Source of the DNA: Rhynchopus sp. YZ270_cl-10
Taxonomy: Eukaryota; Euglenozoa; Diplonemea; Diplonemida; Diplonemidae
Direction of reading: 5' to 3'
Length of the DNA stretch: 64,000 bases
Assembly (NCBI GenBank): GCA_964035575.1
Contig: OZ037898.1
Location: 186,001-250,000 of the forward strand
Shown here: one piece after another, positions 29,573 through 40,197 of the stretch
Position numbering within the stretch: the first letter of the stretch is position 1
Layout: each line of letters starts with the position of its first letter
The notes under the pieces: generated by a model
Databases searched by the model: none
What the model saw: only the letters and a program-made list of their open reading frames with translations
Told to the model about the DNA's origin: nothing
Made by a program: the position numbers and the translations under genes

Positions 29573-32500
29573 CTATTCGACCGAGGTCATGGAGGTCATC
29601 TTAGGCGCAGACGTGTTGCTGGACTTGCGTGCAAGAAGGTTCTTGCGGTCGTTGTCAAGCTTGAGGGACACAACCTTCACGTTGGAGGGGTGGAACGGGA
29701 TGTTCACGGACCCACCGTTGGCCTTGTCCTTGGTCACGTTCTCAATCTGGATGGACCACTTCTTTCTGTAGCACCCAATGATCTTACCGTCACGTCCCTT
29801 GTTGGTACCGCGGGTGATCTTCACGGTGTCGTCCTGCAGGAGTAGAGAGAGGCGGTATAGGGTGGGGTAGATGTGAAGAATTTTATAAAAGATGAACTCA
29901 AGCATCTCGGTGGTGTAGTCACCCCTTTAAAGAGGAATTTACTTCAAATGCAAAAGAATCATGATTGCTGGTATAGCACACAATCGTCCCTAAAGGAGCA
30001 GGTCGTTTTGGACTACTCAAAATAGTTGAAGATTTGGTGACGGGCTAAAAAACCTGTCGTTCTTGTGTGACACCTCCATGGAAACGTGATGAGGACCACA
30101 CTTTTTTTAGAGGTGGTTTTTTTTGTAAGAAACTCACACACTGGGCAGGCGGTCAGCTATTCGCTTCCCGCGGGGCGTTCGCGTGCGCGCTTCGCGCGCC
30201 CGCTCACGGTAACATGTACAAAAAAACTTCACTTGTGCCTTCTTGAACTGGCTTTTCAGGTGAAAAGTGCCTGTTGAAAAAGTGGTGTTTTTGTGGTAAA
30301 CGCCAGATGGTCAAAAGAGTGATCTGACCATATTCCCCAGGTATAACTGGTACTCAAAAAGTTCATTAACGAAGGAATCTTGCACTTTTGACCATCACAT
30401 ATTACATGTGTTTTTTCAGGTTTTTCAATGCACTTTCCTGTGCTGGGAAGCATGCCACAAGTGTCATGTTTTACAAGGTAAAAATGACCAAAAAAGCTGA
30501 TTTGGTGACGGGCTAAAAAACCTGTCGTTCTTGTGTGACACTTCCATGGAAACGTGATGAGGACCTCACTTTTTTTACAGGTGGTTTTTTTTGTAAGAAC
30601 CTCACGCACTGGGCAGGCGGTCAGCTATTCGCTTCCCGCGGGGCGTTCGCGTGCGCGCTTCGCGCGCCCGCTCACGGTAACGCATCACAAAAAAACCTCA
30701 CTCATGCCTTCATGAACTGGCTTTTCAGGTGAAAAGTGCCCTGTTAAAAAGTGGTGTTTTTGTGGTACATGACAGATGGTCAAAAGAGTGATCTGACCAT
30801 ATTCCCCAGGTATAACTGGTACTCAAAAAGTTCATTAACGAAGGAATCTTGCACTTTTGACCATCACATATTACATGTGTTTTTTCAGGTTTTTCAATGC
30901 ACTTTCCTGTACTGGGAAGCATGCCACAAGTGTCATGTTTTACAAGGTAAAAATGACCAAAAAAGCTGATTTTTGGCCGAATGCCACATGTCATTTGGCA
31001 GTCCATTTGGTGACGGGCTAAAAAACCTGTCGTTCTTGTGTGACACCTCCATGGAAACGTGATGAGGACCTCACTTTTTTCACAGGTGGTTTCTTTTGTA
31101 TGCACCTCACGCACTGGGCAGGTGGTCCGCTATTCGCTTCCCACGGGGCGTTCGCGTGCGCGCTTCGCGCGCCCGCTCACGGTAACGTGTACAAAAAAAC
31201 TTCACTTGTGCCTTCATGAACTGGCTTGTCAGGTGAAAAGTGGCCTGTTAAAAAGTGGTGTTTTTGTGGTAAACGCCAGATGGTCAAAAGAGTGATCTGA
31301 CCATATTCCCCAGGTGTTAGTGGTACTCAAAAAGTTCATTAACGAAGGAATCTTGCACTTTTGACCATCACATATTACATGTGTTTTTTCAGGTTTTTCA
31401 ATGCACTTTCCTGTGCTGGGAAGCATGCCACAAGTGTCATGTTTTACAAGGTAAAAATGACCAAAAAAGCTGATTTTTGGCCGAATGCCACATGTCATTT
31501 AGCAGTCCATTTTCTGAACACGACTGAAAAAAAATTTTTTTTTGGGCCTCAATACCCCCAAACAACACGTTAAGCCCAAAAAATTCACTTTTGGAAGAGC
31601 AACTATTTATTTAAAAAAATCGATTTTCCCCACTGTGGGGAGGGTGTGTGGGGAGGGGTGGCGAACGCTCTATAGTAAAGACTAAAAAACTAAGGTTTTT
31701 TAGGATATTTCATATACATTCTTTTCTGACGAAAAGAAGGCATAGAGCGTGCTAAAAATGTAATTGAAGTGCAAAACACCTCTGTGTACATAGTCATCGG
31801 ATCTCTGTAGGTCAAAAAAATGGACTAAAATGGCTAAACAAGAGGGTGAAGTAGTGGGTGCAGACTGTAGAGTAATCCCTTCGTTTGTGCAAAAGTAGGA
31901 GAAAAAAAGCCATCATAATAGGATGCCAGCCTGGTCTCGTACTTTGGGGTTCATCTTCAAATAAGAAGAAGAAAAAATTCGCATGGCATACCTTTCTCAG
32001 GGGAATGGACCTGACTCCGTACTTGGCGCGGAGGTCCTTGCTGAGGGGCGCAGACATGATCACACGGCGGACCTGATGGGTGGAGGGAGGGAGGAAGGTG
32101 CGGGTAAGAGGTAAGGTTGGACCTAAAATACAAAAAAAAAAGCCCCCCTCTCGCGACAGTATAACCTTTGTTGGTGCGATACCAAGATCACCAACCCGCT
32201 TGCATCCTCCAATTGGGGGACACAGAATAGACTCATCTGCAGAGGTTGAATAAGGATACAAACACCTGGGGTGGATGCCCGACACCTCCTCGATCAAATC
32301 ATTCAAAGCAACAAGCAAACCATTGCAACAACACACTGGGGCTTGAACAAGAGCTAACAAAAGATGCCGACATGTTCAACCATAATGAAGTGGTTGAGAT
32401 AAACAAACTCAAGAACATAGGGAACATGGAACGAAAAATTTCCTATGACGACTTTGACTTCTCGAGAGCGAACAAATAGGTCCATGGTACACGGCATATC

Positions 32501-33141
32501 TACCGAAAGAGATCAAGAAGAATGCGCTAATGATATCAGCGCCATATTACAACCAGCACAAGGTGCGACTTCACTAAACACGGAACAAATAGAAGTCATG
32601 AAGAACGGGAACTTTTTATGCATCCGACCCGATGTCAACTGTGTCACCACAGGTTATGGCAGGCGGGTGGCCTTTCCCACCGACGCACCCCCTATTGACA
32701 GGCAACAGCAGGTTCGGCTTCGAAAAAGTACCAGGCGTCAAAATTGCGCTCATAACAGGATGGACGGCTTGCTTGGAAGGAAGCAAGAAGAAGGGTGTCT
32801 GGAAGGAGGTAATCCGCCAGGAAGAAGAGGGAGCAGGCGGAGCTCCGCATCTCCGAAACACGCGCAGAGAAGGCATCGGCCAGCAGGCGAGCACCCAACA
32901 CCCGTCCAGAAGGAACTGACGCCCCAGAGGATGGAGAGAATATGCCTGCCAGCGTCGAGGACTGGCGGAAGCACTTCGTGAAAACCCAAAATACTCCATT
33001 AATTACAAAGAGAAAGCTTAGATGTTACCAAAGCCTCTGATGAGTTGCCTCAGAAGACTCAAATAAAAGAGAACGACATACGTGGCTCGGGGCGGTGAAG
33101 TGAGCCTTACGCTGCTTACGGCGGCTGATGGTCATGGTCAT
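29573..33141 (-). CDS. RPL26: 60S ribosomal protein L26 (uL24), three exons
   Basis: Exon 1 33082-33141 (MTMTISRRKQRKAHFTAPSH), exon 2 31992-32072 (VRRVIMSAPLSKDLRAKYGV...) and exon 3 29573-29833 (DDTVKITRGTNKGRDGKIIG...). Joined they give 133 residues matching eukaryotic uL24/L26 over its length, including the RKAHF-APSH start, the IMS-PLSK-LR-KY-VRS block and the KOW motif that holds the rRNA contact near the peptide exit tunnel. Introns are 1009 and 2158 bases, both phase 0: GTATGTC...CATCAG and GTATGCC...CTGCAG. A second in-frame ATG lies two codons inside (33133-33135). The introns are much larger than the exons: intron 2 carries a triple tandem repeat and intron 1 an unrelated coding-like segment. 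Short hairpins sit 20-65 bases after the first donor and 50-100 bases before both acceptors. Confidence 0.95.
30033..31516. repeat. three tandem units of about 470-510 bp in RPL26 intron 2
   Basis: Units begin TTTGGTGACGGGCTAAAAAA at 30033, 30501 and 31006. Units 2 and 3 carry an extra segment of about 37 bases (TTTTGGCCGAATGCCACATG and on) that is missing between units 1 and 2. Each unit contains the GC hairpin GTGCGCGCTTCGCGCGCCC and otherwise differs at few positions. In the minus direction (the sense of RPL26) each unit keeps a long open frame (117, 129 and about 90 or more residues) with shared segments such as KHDTCGMLPSTGKCIEKPEK and WGIWSDHSFDHL. Whether this frame is used is unknown. 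Confidence 0.95.
32246..32990 (+). other. unclassified coding-like segment in RPL26 intron 1, opposite strand
   Basis: About 750 bases with more balanced base composition than other introns and overlapping open plus-strand frames (for example from 32445, and from 32632 with KVPGVKIALITGWTACLEGS). No family is recognised; it could be a decayed mobile-element or captured-gene fragment. No terminal repeats found. Confidence 0.3.
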
Positions 33142-33324
33142 CTTGTGAAGTGTTTTGTTTCCTTTTTGATACCCGACCTCTGTGGTGTGTGTTTGATAAC
33201 TAAATAGGGGTAATTCTTGCGTAGAATATGGCCCCAATGTGTGTGTGTGTGCAAAAGCAGGGTGTGGGTAATTCCTTAACGTGGCATATTTGCCCAGGTG
33301 TGGCTGTGTCACTGACAACTCCTC

Positions 33325-33393
33325 TGGGGTGGCTGAAGGAGGGTGATTCGCATTTCTTGCGTACTTTGTGCACCCCCCCATTCAGCCACACCA
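33325..33393. mobile_element. MITE, family TGGTGTGGCTGAA (copy 4)
   Basis: 69 bp from TGGGGTGGCTGAAGGAGGG to CATTCAGCCACACCA. Like copy 2 at 16193 it has GGGTGATTCGCA next to the left end; AACTCCTCTGG just outside is also shared. Confidence 0.8.
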
Positions 33394-33666
33394 AAATAGA
33401 GGTAATTCTTGCGCAGAATATGGCCCCAATGCGATTTGTGTGTGGGTATGTACTCCATAGTGTAGTGACGGCATTTTGTACTTAAAAATCGCAGATTGTC
33501 CTCAACTCCAGCGATGCGTTAGTACGGCACGCATTCAAGGATCACAAAAGTTGTATCGTCAAATGATCAGTCTTTTTTTTTATCCTATTTTTGCACAAGA
33601 GGGGTGGGGGGGGATATTGCTCTTCCCATTGCCGTTCACTGCTGGAAGCAAAAGAGAGAAGAGAGA

Positions 33667-33697
<31 letters not shown>

Positions 33698-33819
33698 GTG
33701 AACCCACCCCCCTTATAACACTAACGTAGGGGGCTCTTTTCTGTTATGGTCGCTGTAGAACGATTTCAAAACCACGCAAAAAAAAGAATTATTTCGTATA
33801 CTTTCTACTGAATATCTAT

Positions 33820-33947
33820 CCACCTGATTTTTACCCCGTGTAAAGGCGTGTATAGGACTGAAAAGGACCGTATAGGACCGTACAGGCAAAAACGGACCGT
33901 CCGTACACACCTTTATGCGCCTATACGCGGGGTAAAAAATCAGGTGG
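33820..33947. mobile_element. foldback element, TIR CCACCTGATTTTTACCCCG (copy 1)
   Basis: 128 bp. CCACCTGATTTTTACCCCG is matched by CGGGGTAAAAAATCAGGTGG at the right end. The interior has TAGGACCGTA repeats forming a long stem. Closely related to 39978-40094. Confidence 0.9.
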
Positions 33948-34458
33948 ATAGCGCAAGAAAAAGAAGAAAAAAGAAGGAAAATACAATCTAATATCTAAAG
34001 GGAAAGAGTACATAAAAGAAAAATGTGGAAATAATCTCCAAATAAATTGTTGAATGGTGTTTGCAACCCTTTTTGTAGGGTAGCCTTCTTACCACACAAA
34101 AGAGCCACCTTACTACACAGCGAAGGACACACAGCCTTGCGAGATGATGTGCCTTTTCGTGCACACATCTGAACTAAACAAAACGTTTGCTAAAAGAAGT
34201 GAAGTTGTTGATGCAGGCACCTCCTCCTACGACTGACCCACTGTACGATGCCAGCCATCCAAATGAAAGCACAAAGAAAGAGTACTTGAAACGTACTAAA
34301 ACGCAGCTCGATCATGCTCGTAGGACGTTCGAGTGTTCCGAAAAAAAAAAATGAAATGAAATCTAAAGAAGGGACTCATATGATCACTACAAAAGATTGT
34401 TTGCCCCCTTTTTTTTGAAAATTTGGTTGTATTAGTGCCTAGAGTGTCCTACTTTTTT

Positions 34459-35928
34459 TTACAACATCTCCCGATTCCTTATCCTCGCCATTCGTCTTGG
34501 CTTTGTTGCTGCCCTATGCTTCTCCTCCTCCAGTAGCTTCAGCAGCTCGCTTTCTCCTTCTCCCCCTACCCCTACACCTACACCACCACCACCACCACCT
34601 CCCTCCTTTGCCGACCCCACCCCATACCCTCTCTCTCTGGCCTTCACCTCTCCATCGCCTGCCCTTCTCCTTGCGAGCTTTGGGGGGAGTGTTTCTGCTG
34701 TTGCTGTCGTTGTCGGTACACTGCCACTGCCACTGACACTACCGCTACCACTGACCCCTCTCCGTCTGGCCTTCTCTTCTCTCGGTTGTGGTGAGTCCCT
34801 TAACCTTACCCCGACCCCGACCCCTGCACGAATGCGGTGTGGCACCTCCTTGACAGTGTTCTCACCACCTCCCTTTCTCCGTGTGGGTTCTGCTGTCGTT
34901 GTCGGTGCACTTCCGTTGCGGAATGGAGGTTCTCTCGAGGGTGAGGTTCTTGTGTGGATTCCGCAGAGTTGCTTTGGGTTCTCTGTACTATCTCTGGAGG
35001 AGTCTGGTGAGGTGATAGGCCGCATCCCTTTGATAACGTCCTCCCAATGTGTTCGGAGATATCTGTGGGAAAGCTTCGGGAGGTATTCCTGAAGGATGTC
35101 CGCAATGCAGGCAGCGCCGTCGGAGGGGTGGAGGTGGGTGATCGAGAGGGCGGTTTGGTACGCAATGGGGGTGTCACCATCCTCCAGGTGCAGACGCAAT
35201 GAGGTGAAAGCAGCCTCTGGAAGGTCTCCACCCCCTCCTCCTCCTCCTGGTATTTTTTTTGGTATCGTTTCTATGGTTTTCTTCTCAGGCTCCGCTTTCC
35301 CCAATACCGCTTCCAACTCTGCCAGCAAATCTGCATCATTTATCCTCCCCTTCAAAGGGCGTAATAAAGGAAGATCTCCCCCCTTTTCTTCAAGGACCAC
35401 CCCATTAAAAAAATCCGCATTTTCAACCACATCTTCCCCGCGCAAAATCGGCTGCGTAAAACACGGCTTGGCAGCAGAAGAGGAGACCCTCCCTACCTCC
35501 CGGTGATGTGGTTTGTGCAGTGGGAGAGGTGGCGCTGCAATGGGGGGAGAACTAAATATATCCTGAGCAGAACGTTTCCCTCTTTGCAACGCTGCCTGCG
35601 CTGCCCTAAAGAGATCGCTATTATGATCGACAGAGCGCAATGCAGAGGGATGACTTCCTTTGGACCCAATAGCTTCAGTATTCACCTCAAACCCATTCGA
35701 CCTATTCTGTATCCCTTCCCCCACATCTCCCAATCCGCTCGGCGGAGACAAAGAAAACGTAGTTCCGGCATCCTCAAGATGGTCCCCTACAGAGCTACAA
35801 GGAAGCTGTGGTGGTGAGCTGCCTCCTCCTCTCCCCTCTACCATCCCAATGGAAGAGGAACTAACTGAAGAGGAACTCCATTCTGAGCTACTTCGCGTGG
35901 GGGGGACGCTTAGGGGTATATTCTCCAT
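34459..35928 (-). CDS. unknown low-complexity protein
   Basis: About 489 residues from MENIPLSVPPTRSSSEWSSS. I start here because the in-frame sequence upstream is Phe/Pro low complexity from a pyrimidine tract; an upstream ATG at 36130-36132 remains possible. The middle (about 170-340) has the most natural composition, for example DHNSDLFRAAQAALQRGK, INDADLLAELEAVLGKA and ISITHLHPSDGAACIADILQ with EYLPKLSHRYLRTHWEDVIK, so a small helical domain is likely there. The C-terminal third is Arg/Gly/Val-rich repeats. No known domain is recognised. The coding call rests on the long open frame and the globular middle part. Confidence 0.65.
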   Translation of the reverse strand: MENIPLSVPPTRSSSEWSSSSVSSSSIGMVEGRGGGSSPPQLPCSSVGDHLEDAGTTFSLSPPSGLGDVGEGIQNRSNGFEVNTEAIGSKGSHPSALRSVDHNSDLFRAAQAALQRGKRSAQDIFSSPPIAAPPLPLHKPHHREVGRVSSSAAKPCFTQPILRGEDVVENADFFNGVVLEEKGGDLPLLRPLKGRINDADLLAELEAVLGKAEPEKKTIETIPKKIPGGGGGGGDLPEAAFTSLRLHLEDGDTPIAYQTALSITHLHPSDGAACIADILQEYLPKLSHRYLRTHWEDVIKGMRPITSPDSSRDSTENPKQLCGIHTRTSPSREPPFRNGSAPTTTAEPTRRKGGGENTVKEVPHRIRAGVGVGVRLRDSPQPREEKARRRGVSGSGSVSGSGSVPTTTATAETLPPKLARRRAGDGEVKARERGYGVGSAKEGGGGGGGVGVGVGGEGESELLKLLEEEKHRAATKPRRMARIRNREML

Positions 35929-36085
35929 GGAGTGAGGGGGAGGGGGAGGAGGAAGAGGGGGAGAAGAAGAGAGAAAAAAAAGGGGTTTTGGAACAGTTAA
36001 ATGAGAAATAACTGTTTTCCTGTTTTTTTTTTCTGTTGAGATGAAGGGGTGAAATGGAGGGGAAAATAGCATCATGAGAAAAAAA

Positions 36086-36225
36086 TTGATAAAATTGTTG
36101 TGGTGTAGTTTGCCTCGGGGTTGGGTTCCCACAGTTGTGTAATCAATAGGATGTCCAACTGTTCAACCTTTTTTTTGAACTCTTGGGGTTAAAGGCCTCT
36201 GATCTTGAGCCTTTCTTTTCTGAAG
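36086..36225 (+). repeat. SR repeat, diverged full copy
   Basis: TTGATAAAATTGTTGTGGTG, TTCCCACAGTTGTGTAATC and a terminal AAAGGCCTCTGATCTTGAGCC hairpin, in the same order as 20556-20670. Confidence 0.75.
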
Positions 36226-36608
36226 AATCCATTTTTGCTGCATTTTGCGTTCAGCCCTCTCTTGCGTCTCCTCTCCTCCCCCGCGAAATTTTTGACGGCA
36301 GGTTTGAGGAACACTAATACCATTTGAACATGAACAAGACTGATCGCTCTGTTTGCATCCTTGCAGACCCCCCTCCCGTACCCCATATCGCACAAATGTC
36401 TCCCCAAAACGGAACTACTAGAAAAAACCCACACAAAAAAGAAAGAAATACAAGCTCATAAGATGACCCTAAGCCTCTCATGCTTAGTCACCTTGAAAAA
36501 ACCCCCACGCATCCTCTTCTCTCCCTCACCTCACCTCACCTTTTGCTCCTCCTGCACTCACCTCACCTCACTTCACTCCACTCTCTAACCCTGGTCTAAC
36601 ACCAGCTG

Positions 36609-36902
36609 CACCCCCTCCACGTAAGGCCCCCATCCTTTCCCTCAAACCAGCGTAATAAGCACACCATCGTCACACACTAGGTGAGTTGTTTCGGCCTCCA
36701 CTTTCGCCCCCAGCGCCTCGATCGTATCCCCCTCCCCTTATCATTTTTTCATTGCTGTTTCACCCCCTCGCTGGTCTTGTTAGGTTATCCCTATCTATCT
36801 CATCGATCTCCCACACCCTCCACACACCCCCTCCACATAAGGCCCCCCATCCTTTCCCTCAAACCAGCGTAATAATCACACCATCGTCACACACTAGGTG
36901 AA
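36609..36902. repeat. 75-bp direct repeat, two copies
   Basis: 36609-36683 and 36828-36902 are almost identical: CACCCCCTCCAC, TAAGGCCCCCATCCTTTCC, CTCAAACCAGCGTAATAA and ATCGTCACACACTAGGTG. They are separated by about 145 unrelated bases. Function unknown; not coding as far as I can see. Confidence 0.85.
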
Positions 36903-37740
36903 CCCTCTCCTTCCCCACCCCTCCACTACCTACGTCGACAGTCTCCTCCAACGGTAATAATATCAATAAAATAATGTGGTTATGACCCTTTTTCAGTATT
37001 CCAGAAAAAGGAAGGGAAGAGCAAAAAAAAAGGAGAAGAAACACCACACCGGGTAAGGGTGATGATTCTTTTGCATCCTTTGAAGCATCCATCTCTCAGA
37101 ACTCACATCCCTCACATTCCCCCTTTCCTCACACCACCTAGCCCCTCTGCACTCTTAAGGTATCTCTCTGTACACCGTGCGTGTGAACAGCCAGGATCCT
37201 TGGGTGTGAGGGCGGTACCTCTGCGTCGTCACATTGAAGACATTTGAACCCTTCAATTCAAGCAATGCTACCTGTTCTGCTATCCATCACATCCACGAAG
37301 TGTTCCATTTCCTATTTCCGTGTCGTCGCGGCAAGACCCCCACTCGCAAAAGCGCTGTTTGCATAGGATCCATTCTATTGCCACAGCCCCTTCTCTGTTC
37401 CCCCCCCCCACTACACAATCTTTTCTCTTTTCAGACCACCCCCCCTCCCAATTTTCCATCAACCCTGAGTGTGACTCATCTGGTCTGACTGCAGGAACAC
37501 ACAGAGGTGATGGTTGTGGTCCACAACCAAAACAGAAGGCGCAAAATCGCTACCCAAAGCGAATCTCTGAACATCGAAGAATGAATACTGAACAAAAAAG
37601 ACAGAAAAAAAAAACTTTATTTTTTTTGCATACATCTTACGTTTTAACTCTGGAGGCTAGAATTTCACATTTTTTTTTCTTTTTCCTTCCAACGTTAGAG
37701 AACCCCTATCCCCTTCCCCTATAACCCCTGCAGAAGCGCC

Positions 37741-38277
37741 TCACTGCACATTCAAGAACTTCACACCGTCGTCCCCACCCATATCAATAATCTCCGCTTT
37801 GCCTTCAATTTGGAGTGCTTCAAGAACGCATCGCATGAGGCCTTGGGGCATGCCTTGCCATATGGTACCCTCTGCTTGCGACTCTGTTAGCTCGTAGAGG
37901 GTCATGACTGAGCCCACCTGGCCTTCGTCGCTGACCTTCTGGTAGAGCTCTTTGGAGTAGTCTGTTAGCGGGCGTGGTGCAATGTAGCATGTGTCCGTGT
38001 TGTGTCCTGTGGCAGGGTTTTTTTGCCAGACAGCGTTCCCGGTGTTGACAAGAGACCCAAGAACGGAGCGTGCAGATTCGGGGGAAAGTGTGCGGTCAAT
38101 GGCGGTGTTGGTAAAAACAGCGTCGGTCGTGCTCAGTTCGTACTGTGAGCGGCTTGAGCAGTACCCACAAAGGATGCTGTGCCACATCTCGCACTGCTTC
38201 TCTCGTGTCTCCGCTGCGCGTTGCAAAGTAAACAACGGTGGGAATTGGTACACATCCGGGAATTTGTACGTCCCCAT
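37741..38277 (-). CDS. VPS25: ESCRT-II subunit VPS25
   Basis: A single exon for 178 residues, the usual length of the family (human about 176). The N terminus MGTYKFPDVYQFPPLFTLQR matches the PPxFTLQ signature that docks VPS25 into ESCRT-II, followed by the TREKQ-x-W motif. The rest fits the two winged-helix domains, including SVMTLYELTE, QGLMRCVLEALQ and the final GKAEIIDMGGDDGVKF. VPS25 sits in two copies in the Y-shaped ESCRT-II complex with VPS22 and VPS36 on endosomes and recruits VPS20 of ESCRT-III for multivesicular body sorting. Upstream of the ATG the sense strand reads TTACTAATTTTTCAG, a textbook branch-point and acceptor pair with only a short leader after it, which supports trans-splicing at this site. 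Confidence 0.95.
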   Translation of the reverse strand: MGTYKFPDVYQFPPLFTLQRAAETREKQCEMWHSILCGYCSSRSQYELSTTDAVFTNTAIDRTLSPESARSVLGSLVNTGNAVWQKNPATGHNTDTCYIAPRPLTDYSKELYQKVSDEGQVGSVMTLYELTESQAEGTIWQGMPQGLMRCVLEALQIEGKAEIIDMGGDDGVKFLNVQ

Positions 38278-38459
38278 ATTGTGTCCCCTATTTTTTCTTT
38301 CTCTCTGAAAAATTAGTAAAAAGGAGGGGAAAGGGGGGTGATATGAGGGTGGAAAATGCCGCTCGGTACCGCCGCCCCATCAAGCGCAAACCTCCTCGTC
38401 TGAGGACAAGGAACCTGTCAAAAAACGTCATAGATACGACCAGCTGGATTCTGAAAAGA

Positions 38460-38560
38460 AAGGCCCCAGTCAGATCTGAGGCCTTTTCGTGAGTGAACTT
38501 ATGGACAATGGAGATTGCACAACTGTGGCAACTGCACTACTCCAACAATTTATCAAAAAA
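38460..38560 (-). repeat. SR repeat, inverted full copy
   Basis: Reverse complement of the 20556-20670 unit: GAGGCCTTTTCG, GAGTGAACTT, ATGGAGATTGCACAACTGTG, then CTACTCCAACAATTTATCAA. It is followed at about 38562-38604 by an ATACAAAGCCCTCTCGTG hairpin. Region 38278-38881 otherwise holds no gene. Confidence 0.85.
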
Positions 38561-38881
38561 AGGTTGACTTGAAATACAAAGCCCTCTCGTGGCGCAGTGT
38601 ACCTTTAAAAAAAATATGAGAAAGAAAGGGAGGGAGGAGGATGGTAACTTTTAGAGAATTCGTTTATTCTTTCCCCCTTTTTTTTGCGGCATATGGCGCC
38701 CGACTCCCCTTTTTTTTAGAAGGTTGCTGGTACAGTCTAGGTGTGAAAGGTGTTTGCTATCCACTACTCGAGGGTAGGACACTGCGTGAACAGTGTACCA
38801 TGCAAGAGGGGGGAGGGGAGGTGGAGGATATTCCTTTCTTCTACTCAACCATGACCCCTCTCCCACAAAAAAGATTCTCAG

Positions 38882-39877
38882 TTAGAAACGCTGGCCCTCC
38901 TCCTCCTTCTCCTTTTCCCCCTTCTCTTCTTGCCTCTGCTTCCTCTTCTTCTTCTTTTTCTTCTTCGCATTATTCGTAATATTCGCCGCCTTCATGCCTG
39001 CCCCACCCATAGTACCTGCGAGCAACCCAGATGGCAGCTTCACAAATGGACGCAAAACGGGGATCAACCCTCTCGCCTTCTCCATGGCCCCCGCAAGGTT
39101 CCGCAGGTACACACCACGGGTTTGGCTCTCAACAGCTTTGGGGGGTGTTCTGTTTCCCCCCTCCTCCCCCTTCCCCTTCCCCCCTTCTCCGTCCCCTCCC
39201 CTCGTCCGATTCAAACTCAACAACTCTTCTATAGAAGGAATCCCTCCAGAATGTTCTTTCAAACAATTTTGCGTCAATTTCTCCTCCATATTTGAGTCGC
39301 AAAACTCAAAAAACCGTGCAACAGGGACAAATCCTGCCATACACCCTTCCAGAAACGCATCTAACGTACAGTCCGCAGTGAATGTACAGAACAGCTTCAT
39401 CGCGCGAATACTGCTTTGCGGCAGAGCTAACCCTGTGAGAATCGAGGCTTGAGACGGTGTAGCAGAAGCAACCCCACTGCATCCTGCATGAAAGGCACGC
39501 TTTATCTTTCGAGAACCCCGCGCACAAAGCGAAGTCAGCGATTCAAAATCTCCCCTCTTCTTTTCCATATGCCCTCTCAAATCACTACAACTCCTCATCA
39601 ACCATGCACTCTCCCTTGCCCTTTTACATGACACATCAATCGGTCCAATCAAAGCCAATAACACCATTGCCCCAAGGTGCTCTGGTTTCGTCAATATTGG
39701 AGCCAAATCGAAGACCCCGCATTCCAAATTCAAAAACCCTGCAGTAGGTGCACCTCCAGGTACCAGCTGCGAATACCCCAAGGGGGAAAGAGAAGACGGG
39801 GGTGCCGAGGTGGTGCAGCTGGTCACCGTGATGAGAAGAAGCAACGCTATTTGAGGGAATGAGGTTGAAGGCTGCAT
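38882..39877 (-). CDS. secreted Cys-rich protein, unknown
   Basis: About 331 residues from MQPSTSFPQIALLLLITVTS, a clear signal peptide with likely cleavage after CTTSA. This start is preferred over an ATG 33 codons upstream because it puts the hydrophobic core at the N terminus and follows CTCACCAG, an acceptor-like site. The mature part has about a dozen cysteines in its first 220 residues (for example ECGVFDL, DVSCKRA, SCSDLRG, TFTADCTLDAFLEGC, EFCDSNM), suggesting a disulphide-bonded secreted or surface domain. The C terminus is Lys/Glu-rich low complexity with no GPI-type tail. It shares no alignable motif with the 58-63 kb secreted family. Function unknown. Confidence 0.75.
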   Translation of the reverse strand: MQPSTSFPQIALLLLITVTSCTTSAPPSSLSPLGYSQLVPGGAPTAGFLNLECGVFDLAPILTKPEHLGAMVLLALIGPIDVSCKRARESAWLMRSCSDLRGHMEKKRGDFESLTSLCARGSRKIKRAFHAGCSGVASATPSQASILTGLALPQSSIRAMKLFCTFTADCTLDAFLEGCMAGFVPVARFFEFCDSNMEEKLTQNCLKEHSGGIPSIEELLSLNRTRGGDGEGGKGKGEEGGNRTPPKAVESQTRGVYLRNLAGAMEKARGLIPVLRPFVKLPSGLLAGTMGGAGMKAANITNNAKKKKKKKRKQRQEEKGEKEKEEEGQRF

Positions 39878-39977
39878 GGTGTTCACATGGTTCTGGTGAG
39901 GAGATGGTGGTGGTGGTAGTGGTGGTGGTAGCAGCCCAACCCTTTGAAGAAAAATAGTTTCATAATTAGTATACACA

Positions 39978-40094
39978 CCACCTGATTTTTACCCCGCGAT
40001 GCGGCGCGTAAAGGCGTGTATAGGACCGTATAGGTCCGTACAGGCATATACGGACCGTCCGTACACGCCTTTACGCGGGGTAAAAATCAAGTGG
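39978..40094. mobile_element. foldback element, TIR CCACCTGATTTTTACCCCG (copy 2)
   Basis: 117 bp. Left end CCACCTGATTTTTACCCCGC, right end GCGGGGTAAAAATCAAGTGG. The inner AAAGGCGTGTATAGGACCGT arm is shared with copy 1 at 33820-33947. It lies about 100 bases upstream of the secreted-protein ATG. ACAC on both sides may be a short target duplication. Confidence 0.9.
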
Positions 40095-40124
40095 ACACAT
40101 CAAAGAAAGAGAAAAGTAATTAAA

Positions 40125-40197
40125 AGTGGAGATTGCACAAAACTGTGGCAACACAACCGAGGCAACTACACTACTTCAACAGTTTATCAAAAAAAAG
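40125..40197 (-). repeat. SR repeat, inverted short copy
   Basis: AGTGGAGATTGCACAAAACTG, GGCAACACAACCGAGGCAAC and ACTACTTCAACAGTTTATC, matching the left two thirds of the SR unit without the terminal hairpin. Confidence 0.85.

Larger units (their letters stand above)
33142..34458. other. intergenic with MITEs, no gene seen
   Basis: Contains two MITEs (33325-33393 and 33820-33947), a GA-rich microsatellite at about 33654-33700, and near 34406-34450 a TTTTGAAAATTTGGTTGTAT motif ending right at the stop codon of the next gene. That motif is shared with 22440-22480 and 53205-53235. No reading frame of note. Confidence 0.5.
35929..37740. other. intergenic with repeats, no gene seen
   Basis: Holds an SR repeat (36086-36225), a CTAAGC-CTCTCATG-CTTAG hairpin (36457-36495), CACCT-rich tracts (36525-36590) and a direct repeat (36609-36902). 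The rest is C/T-rich on the plus strand with no convincing reading frame. Confidence 0.5.

Noticed and set aside
36163-36434. Short minus-strand frames with a Lys/Arg-rich sequence
   Set aside because: They overlap an SR repeat and have no start context or conserved motif.
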